Assembly: GCA_041175665.1 (NCBI GenBank)
Contig: JBEDEM010000001.1
Location: 1-64,000, forward strand
DNA: 64,000 nucleotides
Direction of reading: 5' to 3'
Source of the DNA: UBA3064 sp016868095
GTDB lineage: Bacteria > Pseudomonadota > Gammaproteobacteria > Burkholderiales > Burkholderiaceae_E
How positions within the stretch are numbered: position 1 is the stretch's first letter; the number at the start of each line of letters is the position of its first letter. The notes below the pieces were generated by a model that ran no database searches, was not told where the DNA came from, and saw only the letters and a list, made by a program, of their open reading frames with translations. Shown one piece after another: positions 55,232 to 63,888 of the stretch. A program made the position numbers and the translations under genes.

Positions 55232-56038
55232 ATGCCCCAATTTGCCGCCAATTTGTCGATGCTTTATCCAGAGCTGCCTTTTTTAGAACGTTTCGGCGCA
55301 GCCGCTGCCGATGGTTTTAAGGCTGTCGAGTATTTGTTTCCTTATGATTTTTCACCAGAACAAATAAAGGCGGAACTTAAATCGCATGATTTAGAGAACG
55401 TTCTTTTTAATCTGCCACCAGGTCATTGGGACGCTGGTGAACGTGGCTTGGCTGCACTACCTGGCAGAGAGGCTGAGTTTCGCGATGCACTTGAGCTTGC
55501 CATCAGCTATGCAAAACATCTCGGCACCAAGCAAGTCCATGTTATGGCAGGCTTGCAAGTTACAAGCGCGAGTGCGCAGCAGCAAGCAATGCATCGATCA
55601 GCGATGCGTTATTGTTATGTGAACAATTTGCGTTATGCCGCCAAGCGCCTGGCAAGTGAGGGCCTGCGAGGCTTAATCGAGCCGATCAATCCCCGCGACA
55701 TACCAGGCTATTTTTTAAATCGACAAGATGATGCGATTGAAATCTTGGATGAAGTTGGCAGTGATGCACTCGCTTTGCAACTTGATTTGTATCATTGTCA
55801 AATTGTTCACGGCGATCTTGCCAAAAACATCGAGCGCTTGCTTGCGCGTGCAGCCCACATCCAAATAGCCTCGGTACCCCAGCGCAATGAGCCCGATAGC
55901 GGCGAAATCAACTATCGCTTTTTGTTTGATTTGATCGATCGCTTGGGTTATCAAGCTTGGATCGGTTGTGAGTACCGACCTGCAGATCCGAGCCCTGGCG
56001 GTACAAGCAAAGGGCTTGCATGGATGAGGGCGCTTTAA
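55232..56038 (+). CDS. otnI: 2-oxo-tetronate isomerase (hydroxypyruvate isomerase family)
   Basis: OtnI interconverts the 2-oxo and 3-oxo forms of the acid sugar between the LtnD and OtnK steps. The 268-residue TIM-barrel protein reads FAANLSMLYPELPFLERFGAAAADGF, GLRGLIEPINPRDIPGYF (metal-binding Glu), LQLDLYHCQIVHGDL, IQIASVPQRNEPDSGEINY and WIGCEYRPADPSPGGT, matching the Hyi/OtnI signatures with all ligands. GAGGA lies 6 bases before the ATG. It is the last gene of the operon, 49 bp after otnC. Confidence 0.93.
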   Translation: MPQFAANLSMLYPELPFLERFGAAAADGFKAVEYLFPYDFSPEQIKAELKSHDLENVLFNLPPGHWDAGERGLAALPGREAEFRDALELAISYAKHLGTKQVHVMAGLQVTSASAQQQAMHRSAMRYCYVNNLRYAAKRLASEGLRGLIEPINPRDIPGYFLNRQDDAIEILDEVGSDALALQLDLYHCQIVHGDLAKNIERLLARAAHIQIASVPQRNEPDSGEINYRFLFDLIDRLGYQAWIGCEYRPADPSPGGTSKGLAWMRAL

Positions 56039-56081
56039 TGTTTCACCGCGCGTCTTGATTTTGTGATGGGACTTCGCGTGA

Positions 56082-57755
56082 TTAAGTTGAGCGATCAAAA
56101 CTTGGCAGCCTTCGTAATTGGCTCGCCAAGGCAAGACAGCGCTCATCAATACTCGCTATGCCCAACATATCGGCAATGCTTTGCGCAACCCGAATGACAG
56201 CATGCAAGGCGCGCTGAGAAAAGCCTAAGCTCGCAAGCTTTTTCAGTAAAGGGTCGGTTTGTGGATCCACCCCAGTGATCGCGAGCAATTGCGCCGCTTG
56301 CAAATGCGCATTTAATTGGCCCTGGCGCTTTAACTGCAGCGCTCGGCAACGCTGTGCGAGCTTTTTCGCTGCAGCCGAGTCAAGCTGCTCGGTGTTGATC
56401 GCATGCGCCTGAAACATGGCTGACATGAGATCAAAGGCCCAGTCGCGTTCGAGTTGCCCGGTAGACGCAGCAGGCCATTGCACTTGCAAATCGATGCGAT
56501 CGCGTAAGGGACCTGAAATGCGTCCCTGATAACGCCTCAGGCGCTCGGGGCTGCAAATGCAGTGATCGCGCCTCAGGACTTGGGTGGGGTCGGCCCCATG
56601 TGACGATGAGGCTTGCGCCTGGCCGCTTGCAAAGCCACAAGGACAGGGGTTACTTGCGGCAACCAACTGGAAGCGTGCGGGAAACTCTGCACTATGAGTG
56701 CCCTTTGCTAAATGCATCGATCCAGCCTGCAAAGGTTCGCGTAAAGCTTCGAGCACGCGGGGGTCAAATTCGGTGAGTTCGTCTAAAAACAAGATGCCGC
56801 CATGGGCAAGACTTATCTCGCCAGGCCTTGGCGGTGATCCGCCTCCGCACAGCGCAGTCATCGAGGCGCTGTGGTGGGGCTGTCTGAATACCGGCTGCTG
56901 CATCGTGTCATGGACGACACGAGAGCGCCTGAGGCTTGCCATGGCCATTTGCTCACGCTGGGTGGTTTCGCTTGGCGCTGGCAGGATCGATGCCATCGTC
57001 TGAGCCAGCATGGTTTTTCCACAACCTGGGGGCCCAACCAGCAAGAGGTGATGTCCGCCGCTTGCAGCCACACAGGCTGCAAATTTGGCAAGTGGATTGC
57101 CCTTTAAGTCCATGAGATCCTGTGTGGCAGCGGGCGCCATCAATGGGCTGGCAAGGGGCTCGCTTTTTGAGTCGGCAACGCACGCGTAGGCAAGCGATGG
57201 CCTCGCTTGCTCATCGATGAGCGACTCACAAAGCACGCGTAAGTCGGGCGCCTGCCAAACCGGTCCATCGTAAGCCATCGCACAATCAGCAGCGCTTGCT
57301 GGTGGCACACATAGGATCGGGCGGCTTTGGCTTTGAGCTACCTGTCCGCGTTGTTCAAGACTTCGTGCAAATCCCAGGCCTAAGGCAAAGGCCGCACGCA
57401 CGGCCTGCAGCTGACCACCGAGCGAAAGTTCTCCGAGAAAGACAATGCCTTCAATAGCCGAGGCGGGCAGTTGTTGGCTCGCCACCAGGATGCCAAGCGC
57501 AATCGGTAGTTCAAAGCCGTTGCTATCTTTGGGGAGGTCAGCGGGCGCAAGATTCACCGTCAGGCGCTGCTGGGGAAAGACAAATCCGCTTTGGGTCATT
57601 GCTGCGCGTACGCGTTCACGCGATTCGCGAACAAGCGCAGCGGGAAGTCCGACGAGGTGAAACGCGGGTAAGCCGCGGGCAATTTGTACTTCGATGCGCA
57701 CTGCAATGGCGTTAAGGCCAAGCAGTGCAAGACTATCGACACGGGCTAGTTGCAT
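56082..57755 (-). CDS. comM: YifB/ComM-family magnesium-chelatase-like AAA ATPase
   Basis: ComM is a hexameric helicase that promotes branch migration of incoming DNA in natural transformation. I start at the ATG at 57755 (MQLARVDSLALLGLNAIAV), because the family begins there; upstream codons to 57866 are not conserved. The 557-residue protein has the N-terminal Lon-protease-like fold (LPAFHLVGLPAALVRESRER), Walker A LLVGPPGCGKTMLAQTMA (Lys about 247), HHSASMTALCGGG, HGGILFLDELTEFDPRVLEAL (Walker B) and NPCPCG. It is divergent from torF. Together with dprA it hints at transformation capacity. Confidence 0.92.
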   Translation of the reverse strand: MQLARVDSLALLGLNAIAVRIEVQIARGLPAFHLVGLPAALVRESRERVRAAMTQSGFVFPQQRLTVNLAPADLPKDSNGFELPIALGILVASQQLPASAIEGIVFLGELSLGGQLQAVRAAFALGLGFARSLEQRGQVAQSQSRPILCVPPASAADCAMAYDGPVWQAPDLRVLCESLIDEQARPSLAYACVADSKSEPLASPLMAPAATQDLMDLKGNPLAKFAACVAASGGHHLLLVGPPGCGKTMLAQTMASILPAPSETTQREQMAMASLRRSRVVHDTMQQPVFRQPHHSASMTALCGGGSPPRPGEISLAHGGILFLDELTEFDPRVLEALREPLQAGSMHLAKGTHSAEFPARFQLVAASNPCPCGFASGQAQASSSHGADPTQVLRRDHCICSPERLRRYQGRISGPLRDRIDLQVQWPAASTGQLERDWAFDLMSAMFQAHAINTEQLDSAAAKKLAQRCRALQLKRQGQLNAHLQAAQLLAITGVDPQTDPLLKKLASLGFSQRALHAVIRVAQSIADMLGIASIDERCLALASQLRRLPSFDRST

Positions 57756-57862
57756 AGGGGTGCTTTCAAAAGGGCTCTTGGGCTGCCCGAGTCGCTGAGC
57801 GCAGGCCATGCCTTCCGCCCCATGACCGCATGAGAGCGCCGCTGTGCGATAACAGTGCGCAT

Positions 57863-57877
57863 GCACCGACGTGGTGC
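57863..57877. promoter_or_regulatory. NtrC-type binding site upstream of torF-glnK-amtB
   Basis: GCACCGACGTGGTGC matches the NtrC dyad GCACCA-N3-TGGTGC at all but one fixed base. It lies about 78 bp upstream of the sigma-54 element, a usual enhancer distance. A weaker neighbour (GTGCGCATGCAC, 57855-57866) could be a second half-site. Confidence 0.8.
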
Positions 57878-57954
57878 GCTTAGTGACCTCTCCGCATCAA
57901 AGCGCGCGATCCGAACGCTTATGCGATGGCTTGACGCGATAGCGCTACCCTTTT

Positions 57955-57970
57955 TGGCACAACTTCTGCT
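57955..57970 (+). promoter_or_regulatory. Sigma-54 (-24/-12) promoter of the torF-glnK-amtB operon
   Basis: TGGCACAACTTCTGCT fits TGGCAC-N5-TTGCT with the correct 10-base spacing between GG (57956-57957) and GC (57968-57969) and one mismatch (C for T) in the -12 box. The transcript start would be near 57981, with GGAG ahead of the ATG at 58027. Confidence 0.82.
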
Positions 57971-58026
57971 TTGGCTCAGAAACCGCCTCAATTGCGGGCT
58001 TTTGACCCCTAACACGGAGCAACGTG

Positions 58027-58824
58027 ATGCAAACCAAAACCTCTCGCCCTAACCTGATGACCTTCGCAAAACACACGAGCTTGTCGGCACTGTTCGGTAC
58101 GGCCATCTTATTGGGGGCAGCTTCAGCTGTTCCTTCAACAGCCAGTGCTCAAGATAAATTTTCGCTGACCGGAAACGCAGCGCTTGTGAGTGATTATCGC
58201 TATCGCGGCATCACGCAAACCCGCTTTGATCCTGCGGTTCAAGTGGGCGCTGACTTGGGTTTACCCAATGGCCTTTATGCAGGTGTTTGGGCAACTAATA
58301 TCAAGTGGATTAAGGACGCAGCGCCAGGCGGAAAGGGTGCTTCTGAAGTCGATCTTTACGCGGGCTATAAGGCGGAGCTCGGCAAAGACTTAATGGCTGA
58401 CGTTGGGGTTTTGCGCTATCAATACCCAGGCAATAACTATGTGATTACGGGTGGCGACAACGCCAACACGACCGAGCTCTACGCAGCGTTGAGCTTTGGT
58501 CCGGCAACACTGAAGTACTCGCGTTCAACCACGAGCCTGTTTGGTTGGGCCGATTCCAAGGGTAGCGGGTATTTGGATTTATCGGCTGCGATCGACATGG
58601 GTGGCGGTTGGAATATTGTTCCTCACCTAGGGCGGCAGACGGTCGCAAACAACGCTTACGCGAATTACACCGACTATTCGATTGCAATCACCAAGGACTT
58701 TTCGGGACTTGTGCTCGGAATGAGCCTGGTTGGTGTGGATGCCAAAGATGAAATGGCCTACCGAGCTGACGGCAAGTTTGCCGGCAAGTCGGGCGTCGTA
58801 CTTTCTGCCAAATACAACTTCTAG
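58027..58824 (+). CDS. TorF-family putative outer-membrane porin
   Basis: 265 residues with a signal peptide (LFGTAILLGAASAVPSTASAQ, cleavage before DKFSLTGN) and alternating beta-strand sequence ending in Phe (LSAKYNF), a classic outer-membrane barrel. SDYRYRGITQTRFDPAVQVGAD is the TorF/Gcw_chp signature. GGAG lies 8 bases before the ATG at 58027; a GTG directly before it is less likely. It sits first behind the sigma-54 promoter and 10 bp before glnK, so its expression should follow nitrogen status. It probably admits a nitrogenous solute. Confidence 0.9.
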   Translation: MQTKTSRPNLMTFAKHTSLSALFGTAILLGAASAVPSTASAQDKFSLTGNAALVSDYRYRGITQTRFDPAVQVGADLGLPNGLYAGVWATNIKWIKDAAPGGKGASEVDLYAGYKAELGKDLMADVGVLRYQYPGNNYVITGGDNANTTELYAALSFGPATLKYSRSTTSLFGWADSKGSGYLDLSAAIDMGGGWNIVPHLGRQTVANNAYANYTDYSIAITKDFSGLVLGMSLVGVDAKDEMAYRADGKFAGKSGVVLSAKYNF

Positions 58825-58834
58825 GAGTCTTGTT

Positions 58835-59173
58835 ATGAAATTGATCACGGCAGTGATAAAGCCATTCAAGCTTGATGAGGTGAGAGAAGCTTTATCCGAA
58901 ATCGGCGTTCAAGGCATTACGGTGACCGAGGTCAAAGGATTCGGGCGCCAAAAAGGGCATACCGAGCTTTATCGTGGTGCCGAGTATGTGGTCGATTTCC
59001 TACCCAAGGTCAAGCTCGAAGTTGCGATTCCGGAGGCCTTGCTGGAACGCGCAATCGAAGCCATCGAAAAGGCTGCCCGAACCGGAAAAATTGGTGACGG
59101 GAAGATCTTTGTTTACAGCCTCGATGAGGTGATCCGAATCCGCACCGGTGAGACCGGTGAGTCGGCGATCTGA
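58835..59173 (+). CDS. glnK: Nitrogen regulatory protein P-II (GlnK/GlnB)
   Basis: PII reports 2-oxoglutarate and ATP/ADP status and gates AmtB. The 112-residue product begins MKLITAVIKPFKLDEVREAL and has the T-loop KGHTELYRGAEYVVDFLPK with uridylylation site Tyr51, the B-loop AARTGKIGDGKIFV and the C-loop end RIRTGETGESAI. AGGAG overlaps the TAG stop of torF. Located 37 bp before amtB, the usual glnK-amtB pair. Confidence 0.97.
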   Translation: MKLITAVIKPFKLDEVREALSEIGVQGITVTEVKGFGRQKGHTELYRGAEYVVDFLPKVKLEVAIPEALLERAIEAIEKAARTGKIGDGKIFVYSLDEVIRIRTGETGESAI

Positions 59174-59210
59174 CTGCGTACAAGCGCATTCCAACGCGAA
59201 AGGAATTCGA

Positions 59211-60773
59211 ATGAATAAGTTTTTTAACATCAGGTGGATGCTAGGACTTGCGCTTAGCCTCTCACTAAATGCTGCACCATTGACCGAGGCGCTCGCCCAG
59301 TCGACACCTGTAGCCTCCACCGCCAAGGCCGAGGCTCCAGCCAAGGCCGAAGCGCCCGCGGAGGCTAAAGCGGCAGCGCCAGCACAGGCTGGGGTTGACG
59401 CTAAGGCAGAGGACAAAGCCCAAGCCTCTGAAGCCAAGGCTGAGGCGGCTCCAACACCGCCCGCGCCTAATAAAGGCGATACAGCCTGGATGATGGTTGC
59501 CACCTTGCTGGTGGTGATGATGGCCGTGCCAGGGCTTGCTCTTTTCTACGGTGGTCTGGTGAGGGCAAAAAATGTACTGTCAGTGCTTATGCAAGTAAGC
59601 ACGGTCTTCTCGCTGATCGTGGTGCTGTGGGTCGTCTATGGTTACAGCCTTGCCTTTACTGGCGGCTCAGCCTTCATCGGCGGACTTGACAAGCTCTTTT
59701 TGGCTGGCGTAACCGCCGACTCGCCGGGGGCAACCTTCAGCAAAGGCGTCTACATCCCAGAGATTGTTTTTGTTGCTTTCCAGGCGACCTTTGCGGCGAT
59801 TACCTGCGCGCTCATTGTTGGCGCTTTTGCTGAAAGGGTGAAGTTTGCGGCAGTGCTTCTTTTCTCGGTGATCTGGTTTACCTTTGGCTACATCCCCGTG
59901 GCGCACATGGTCTGGTTCTGGGATGGTCCGGATGCAATCACGGATGAGAAAACCCTCGAGTCGGTCACTGCGGCTGCTGGCTGGTTGTGGCAAAAGGGTG
60001 CGCTTGACTTTGCGGGTGGCACCGTCGTGCACATTAATGCTGGAGTTGCCGGCTTGGTCGGGGCCTACTTAATCGGTAAACGCATTGGCTTTGGCAAGGA
60101 GGCGATGGCACCGCATTCCTTGCCGCTCACCCTGGTGGGCGCCTGTTTGCTATGGGTCGGTTGGTTTGGGTTTAATGCAGGCTCAAACCTTGAAGCCAAC
60201 GGCGTTGCCGGCATGGCCTTCATCAACACCTTGGTTGCAGCTGCCTGCGGTTTGCTTGCCTGGTCACTTGGTGAGTGGATGTCCAAGGGCGAGCCATCGA
60301 TGCTTGGCGCTGCTTCAGGTGCGGTTGCCGGTCTCGTCGGCATCACGCCAGCCTGCGGCTTTGTCGGTCCCATGGGCGCGATCGTCATCGGTCTCGTTTC
60401 AGGGCTGGCGGCTCTTTGGGGCGTTGGCGGGCTCAAGCGCTTGCTCGGTGCTGATGACAGCCTTGATGTCTTCGGTGTGCATGGCGTGGCAGGCATCGTT
60501 GGTGCCTTGTTGACTGGGGTGTTTGCTGCACCCTCGCTGGGCGGATCGGGCATTTTCGATTATGTCGCCAATGCAGCGTCTGCCGACTACTCGATCGGAT
60601 CCCAAGTGTGGGTGCAGGCACAGGCTGTTTTGGTCACCGTGCTGTGGTCTGCGATTGTTTCTTTCATTGCCTACAAGATTGTCGATGTGGTGATTGGACT
60701 TCGCGTGAGCGATGAACAAGAGCGCGAAGGCCTTGATATCGCATCCCACGGTGAATCGGCATATCGGTACTGA
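59211..60773 (+). CDS. amtB: Ammonium transporter AmtB
   Basis: 520 residues. A signal peptide (residues 1-30, cleavage after ALA) precedes an Ala/Lys/Glu-rich stretch of about 55 residues with repeated AEAPAK-type units, then eleven membrane helices starting at TAWMMVATLLVVMMAVPGLALFYGG. Motifs are the ammonium-binding vestibule, FAGGTVVHINAGVAGLVGAYL with the pore His, FNAGSNLEANGVAGMAF and FGVHGVAGIVGALLTG with the second pore His. The C-terminal tail VSDEQEREGLDIASHGESAY is the GlnK-regulated segment. The long charged N-terminal extension is unusual. Confidence 0.95.
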   Translation: MNKFFNIRWMLGLALSLSLNAAPLTEALAQSTPVASTAKAEAPAKAEAPAEAKAAAPAQAGVDAKAEDKAQASEAKAEAAPTPPAPNKGDTAWMMVATLLVVMMAVPGLALFYGGLVRAKNVLSVLMQVSTVFSLIVVLWVVYGYSLAFTGGSAFIGGLDKLFLAGVTADSPGATFSKGVYIPEIVFVAFQATFAAITCALIVGAFAERVKFAAVLLFSVIWFTFGYIPVAHMVWFWDGPDAITDEKTLESVTAAAGWLWQKGALDFAGGTVVHINAGVAGLVGAYLIGKRIGFGKEAMAPHSLPLTLVGACLLWVGWFGFNAGSNLEANGVAGMAFINTLVAAACGLLAWSLGEWMSKGEPSMLGAASGAVAGLVGITPACGFVGPMGAIVIGLVSGLAALWGVGGLKRLLGADDSLDVFGVHGVAGIVGALLTGVFAAPSLGGSGIFDYVANAASADYSIGSQVWVQAQAVLVTVLWSAIVSFIAYKIVDVVIGLRVSDEQEREGLDIASHGESAYRY

Positions 60774-60811
60774 CTGCGTTTAATTCTCAGTTTTCTTCTT
60801 CATGCGTCTTC

Positions 60812-60837
60812 CCCCGCCCTTGTGGCGGGGTTTTTTT
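60812..60837 (+). terminator. Rho-independent terminator after amtB
   Basis: CCCCGCC (60812-60818), a 5-base loop, GGCGGGG (60824-60830) and seven T (60831-60837), 39 bp after the amtB stop. Confidence 0.95.
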
Positions 60838-60891
60838 CATCCGGGTCGGCCAACTACAATGCAGCCTCGGCAAACTACAAGGCGCATGCCC

Positions 60892-62190
60892 ATGGTTCCC
60901 CACTTGAAAACCGCGCTCAACGGTCCTTTGTTGGCGTTAGAGAAGCAAATTATCGAAGCAAGTACTTCGATCGAACGCTGGTTTCGCCTCGCTTGGCAAG
61001 ATCACACCCCGCCCTTTTATGGTTCGGTCGATTTAAGGCATGCTGGATTTAAGCTTTCACCGGTCGATATGAATTTATTTCCGGGCGGATTTAATAACTT
61101 ATCCGACGAGATGGTGCCCTTGGCCATCCAAGCGGCGATGGCAGCGATCGAAAAATACTGTGCTGACGCCCGCAATCTTTTATTGATCCCCGAGAACCAT
61201 ACCCGTAATAGCTTTTATCTGATGAATGTGGCGCGGCTTGTAAGCATTCTTCGTCAAACAGGTCTTGAAGTGCGTCTCGGCAGCCTAAACCCAGAAATCG
61301 TTCAGGCCACCGATATTGAATTGCCCAATGGTCAGCGGTTATTGATTGAGCCTTTAAAGCGCCAGCAACAAGCCGACGGTTCGGCACGATTGGGGCTTGA
61401 GCAATTCGACCCTTGTGCCATTTTGCTCAACAATGATTTATCGGCCGGTATTCCCGAGCTTTTGCAAGGCATCGATCAGCAAGTGCTTTTGCCGCCTTTG
61501 CACGCAGGCTGGGCAGTCCGACGCAAGTCCAAGCACTTTGCTGCGTTTAACCAGGTTGTCGATGACTTTGCCCAGTTGCTGCATATTGACCCGTGGTTAA
61601 TCAATCCTTATTTCGGTCTGTGCGAAAACGTCAATTTTCAAGAGCGCACGGGCGAGCAATGTATGGCCGAAGAGGTCGATCGCCTGCTCACACGCATTCG
61701 CGCCAAGTACAAGGAATACGGGATTGCAGAAGAGGCCTTTGTGATTGTCAAGGCCGATGCGGGCACTTATGGCATGGGTGTGATGTCGGTTAATGATGCT
61801 TCGCAGGTCATGAATCTGAATCGCAAGCAGCGCAACAAAATGGCTGTGGTCAAAGAGGGGCTTGAAGTCAGTCAGGTGTTATTACAAGAGGGCGTGCCAA
61901 CCATCGAGCAACTCGAAGGCTCAAGTGCCGAACCGGTGGTCTACATGATCGACCGCTATGTGGTGGGCGGTTTTTACCGTGTCCATGAAAGCCGCAGCAG
62001 GCAAGAAAGCCTCAATGCCCCCGGCATGCATTTTGTCCCACTGCCTTTTGAAACCTCTTGTATTCGACCCGACGACGCCGAGCCGCCCGAGGCTGCGCCT
62101 AACCGTTTTTATGCTTACGGGGTGGTGGCTCGTTTAGCCTTGCTGGCGGCAGCGATTGAATTAGAGCAAACTGAGCCCGGCGAGGTTTAA
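60892..62190 (+). CDS. gshA: Glutamate--cysteine ligase (betaproteobacterial type)
   Basis: First enzyme of glutathione synthesis. I start at the ATG at 60892, since MVPHLKTALNGPLLALEKQI fits the family and AAGG lies 9 bases upstream; the longer frame from 60802 runs through the terminator. The 432-residue product has FRLAWQDHTPPFYGSVDLRH, FKLSPVDMNLFPGGFNNL, VDRLLTRIRAKYKEYGI and KADAGTYGMGVMSV, the ATP-grasp-like form of GshA typical of betaproteobacteria. gshB begins 59 bp later. Confidence 0.93.
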   Translation: MVPHLKTALNGPLLALEKQIIEASTSIERWFRLAWQDHTPPFYGSVDLRHAGFKLSPVDMNLFPGGFNNLSDEMVPLAIQAAMAAIEKYCADARNLLLIPENHTRNSFYLMNVARLVSILRQTGLEVRLGSLNPEIVQATDIELPNGQRLLIEPLKRQQQADGSARLGLEQFDPCAILLNNDLSAGIPELLQGIDQQVLLPPLHAGWAVRRKSKHFAAFNQVVDDFAQLLHIDPWLINPYFGLCENVNFQERTGEQCMAEEVDRLLTRIRAKYKEYGIAEEAFVIVKADAGTYGMGVMSVNDASQVMNLNRKQRNKMAVVKEGLEVSQVLLQEGVPTIEQLEGSSAEPVVYMIDRYVVGGFYRVHESRSRQESLNAPGMHFVPLPFETSCIRPDDAEPPEAAPNRFYAYGVVARLALLAAAIELEQTEPGEV

Positions 62191-62249
62191 TCGTTGGCGC
62201 TCGAGCCGCCCTTGGCGTGCTCGACAACCGCTTGTCGGAGAGAACTAGG

Positions 62250-63218
62250 ATGCAATGGCTATTTATCGTTGACCCGATTAACAGCTTTCAAATCAAAAAG
62301 GACAGCAGTTACGCGATGATGCAGGCTGCTCAAGCGCTTGGCCATGCGATTTGGGTGGCTGAGCTGGGCGACCTTTACGCACGAAGCGACAAGGTTTACG
62401 CGACCGCCGCTCCGATCACCTTACAAGCGCTCTCACCGGGGGCCATGGCACTCAAAAGCCCGCGATGGTATGCACAAGGTGAATCGCAAGAGCGATTGCT
62501 GAGTGGGTTTGACGCAGTCTTGATGCGCAAAGACCCGCCCTTTGATCTGGAATTTCTCTACGCGACACTTTTGCTTGAGCAAGCGCAGCGTGGAGGAGCC
62601 AAGGTGTTTAACCGCCCACAAATGCTGCGCGATCACAATGAAAAGCTTGCCATTTTGGAGTTTCCGCAGTTTATTGCCGACACCTTGGTGAGTCGTGATC
62701 CGCAAAAGCTGCGAGCCTTTGTGCAAGCGCATAAGCTTGCGATTTTCAAGCTCTTGGATGGCATGGGTGGGGCTTCGATTTTTCAGGCGCGTGCCGATGA
62801 CCCTAACCTGTCGGTTATTCTTGAAACCATGGCCCAATTCGGTCGCCGCAGCGTGATGGCCCAGGCTTATATTCCTGAGATTTTGCAAGGCGATAAGCGG
62901 GTGTTGTTGATCGGCGGCGAGGTCGTGCCTTTTGCACTTGCAAGGATTCCCCAGGCCGGGGAGTCGCGAGGTAATTTGGCGGCTGGAGGCCGGGCCGAAG
63001 CCCGCCCCTTGACTGCCTCAGATCGCCGCATCGGCGAATACCTGGCGCCCAGGCTTTACGAGCGAGGCTTATTTTTGGTCGGATTGGACATTATTGGCGA
63101 GCGCTTAACCGAAATCAATGTCACATCGCCCACATGTTTTCGTGAAATCATGGACCAGACGGGCTTTGATGTAGCGGGCATGTTTGTGCGCAAACTGACC
63201 GAGGTCTGCCAGCAATGA
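62250..63218 (+). CDS. gshB: Glutathione synthetase
   Basis: Adds glycine to gamma-glutamylcysteine. The 322-residue ATP-grasp protein starts MQWLFIVDPINSFQIKKDSSY and has MRKDPPFDLEFLYATLLLE, NRPQMLRDHNEKLAILEFP, KLLDGMGGASIF and DIIGERLTEINVTSPTCFRE with the metal-binding Glu and Asn. CGGAG lies 9 bases ahead of the ATG. Its stop overlaps the start of the EIIA gene (ATGA). Confidence 0.97.
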   Translation: MQWLFIVDPINSFQIKKDSSYAMMQAAQALGHAIWVAELGDLYARSDKVYATAAPITLQALSPGAMALKSPRWYAQGESQERLLSGFDAVLMRKDPPFDLEFLYATLLLEQAQRGGAKVFNRPQMLRDHNEKLAILEFPQFIADTLVSRDPQKLRAFVQAHKLAIFKLLDGMGGASIFQARADDPNLSVILETMAQFGRRSVMAQAYIPEILQGDKRVLLIGGEVVPFALARIPQAGESRGNLAAGGRAEARPLTASDRRIGEYLAPRLYERGLFLVGLDIIGERLTEINVTSPTCFREIMDQTGFDVAGMFVRKLTEVCQQ

Positions 63219-63619
63219 TCGGGGTCTTGGTGATCTCGCATGAGCCGCTGGGCACAGCGCTTATTCGTGCGACCCGTCACGTATTTGGTCGCTTGCCTGC
63301 GCAATTGGCCGCACTCGATGTGATTCCCGACGAAGACCCTGAAGCAGCGTATCGGGCAGCCTGCGAATTGGCGCTGCGCATCAACGACGGATCGGGGCTC
63401 CTGGTTTTAACCGATTGTTTTGGAGCAACCCCATCGAGGGTTGCCATACGTTTGGCACAACCCCAAAGGGTGCAAGTGCTCGCGGGTGTGAATTTGCCGA
63501 TGTTACTGAAGGCCCTCGGTAATCGGCGCATGGAGCTTTCAGAACTTGTGGCTGCGGTCAGTGCGACCGGACAGCATGCGATTTGCGAGATGGCCAACCC
63601 ATCGAAGGAGGCCGCGTAA
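63215..63619 (+). CDS. PTS EIIA component, mannose/fructose (EIIA-Man) type
   Basis: 134 residues. The phospho-acceptor is His9 in VLVISHEPLGTAL, and VLTDCFGATPSRVAIRLA is the EIIA-Man core. No EIIB, EIIC or EIID gene appears after it; HPr and enzyme I follow, so it is most likely a regulatory phosphate acceptor rather than part of a sugar transporter, as in other betaproteobacteria. Overlaps gshB by 4 bp and HPr by 1 bp. Confidence 0.92.
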   Translation: MIGVLVISHEPLGTALIRATRHVFGRLPAQLAALDVIPDEDPEAAYRAACELALRINDGSGLLVLTDCFGATPSRVAIRLAQPQRVQVLAGVNLPMLLKALGNRRMELSELVAAVSATGQHAICEMANPSKEAA

Positions 63620-63888
63620 TGACCCAGGGCGAAGTAAGCCTCGTCAATAAACTTGGGCTTCACGCCAGACCCTCAGCTAAGGTTTCACAGCTCGCATCGA
63701 GCTTCAAGTGCGATGTCTGGCTGGCACGCGGCAGCCGCAAGATCAACGCCAAAAGCATCATGGGCGTGATGATGCTAGCTGCACCTCAAGGCGCTACGCT
63801 CATCGTATCGGCCGATGGCGCTGATGAGCACGACGCGGTCAAGGCCATGGTGGACCTGTTTGCAAGCGGGTTTGGGGAGCTTGGCTGA
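63619..63888 (+). CDS. ptsH: Phosphocarrier protein HPr
   Basis: 89 residues. The active-site His15 lies in NKLGLHARPSAKV and the regulatory Ser46 in INAKSIMGVMMLAA, so both PEP-dependent and HPr-kinase phosphorylation are possible. AAGGAGG lies 7 bases before the ATG, which shares its A with the EIIA stop. It overlaps ptsI by one base. Confidence 0.97.
   Translation: MTQGEVSLVNKLGLHARPSAKVSQLASSFKCDVWLARGSRKINAKSIMGVMMLAAPQGATLIVSADGADEHDAVKAMVDLFASGFGELG

Noticed and set aside
57756..58015. A UbiK-like or other small gene between comM and torF
   Set aside because: Open frames on both strands here have no recognisable motif; the stretch is accounted for by the NtrC box, sigma-54 promoter and leader.
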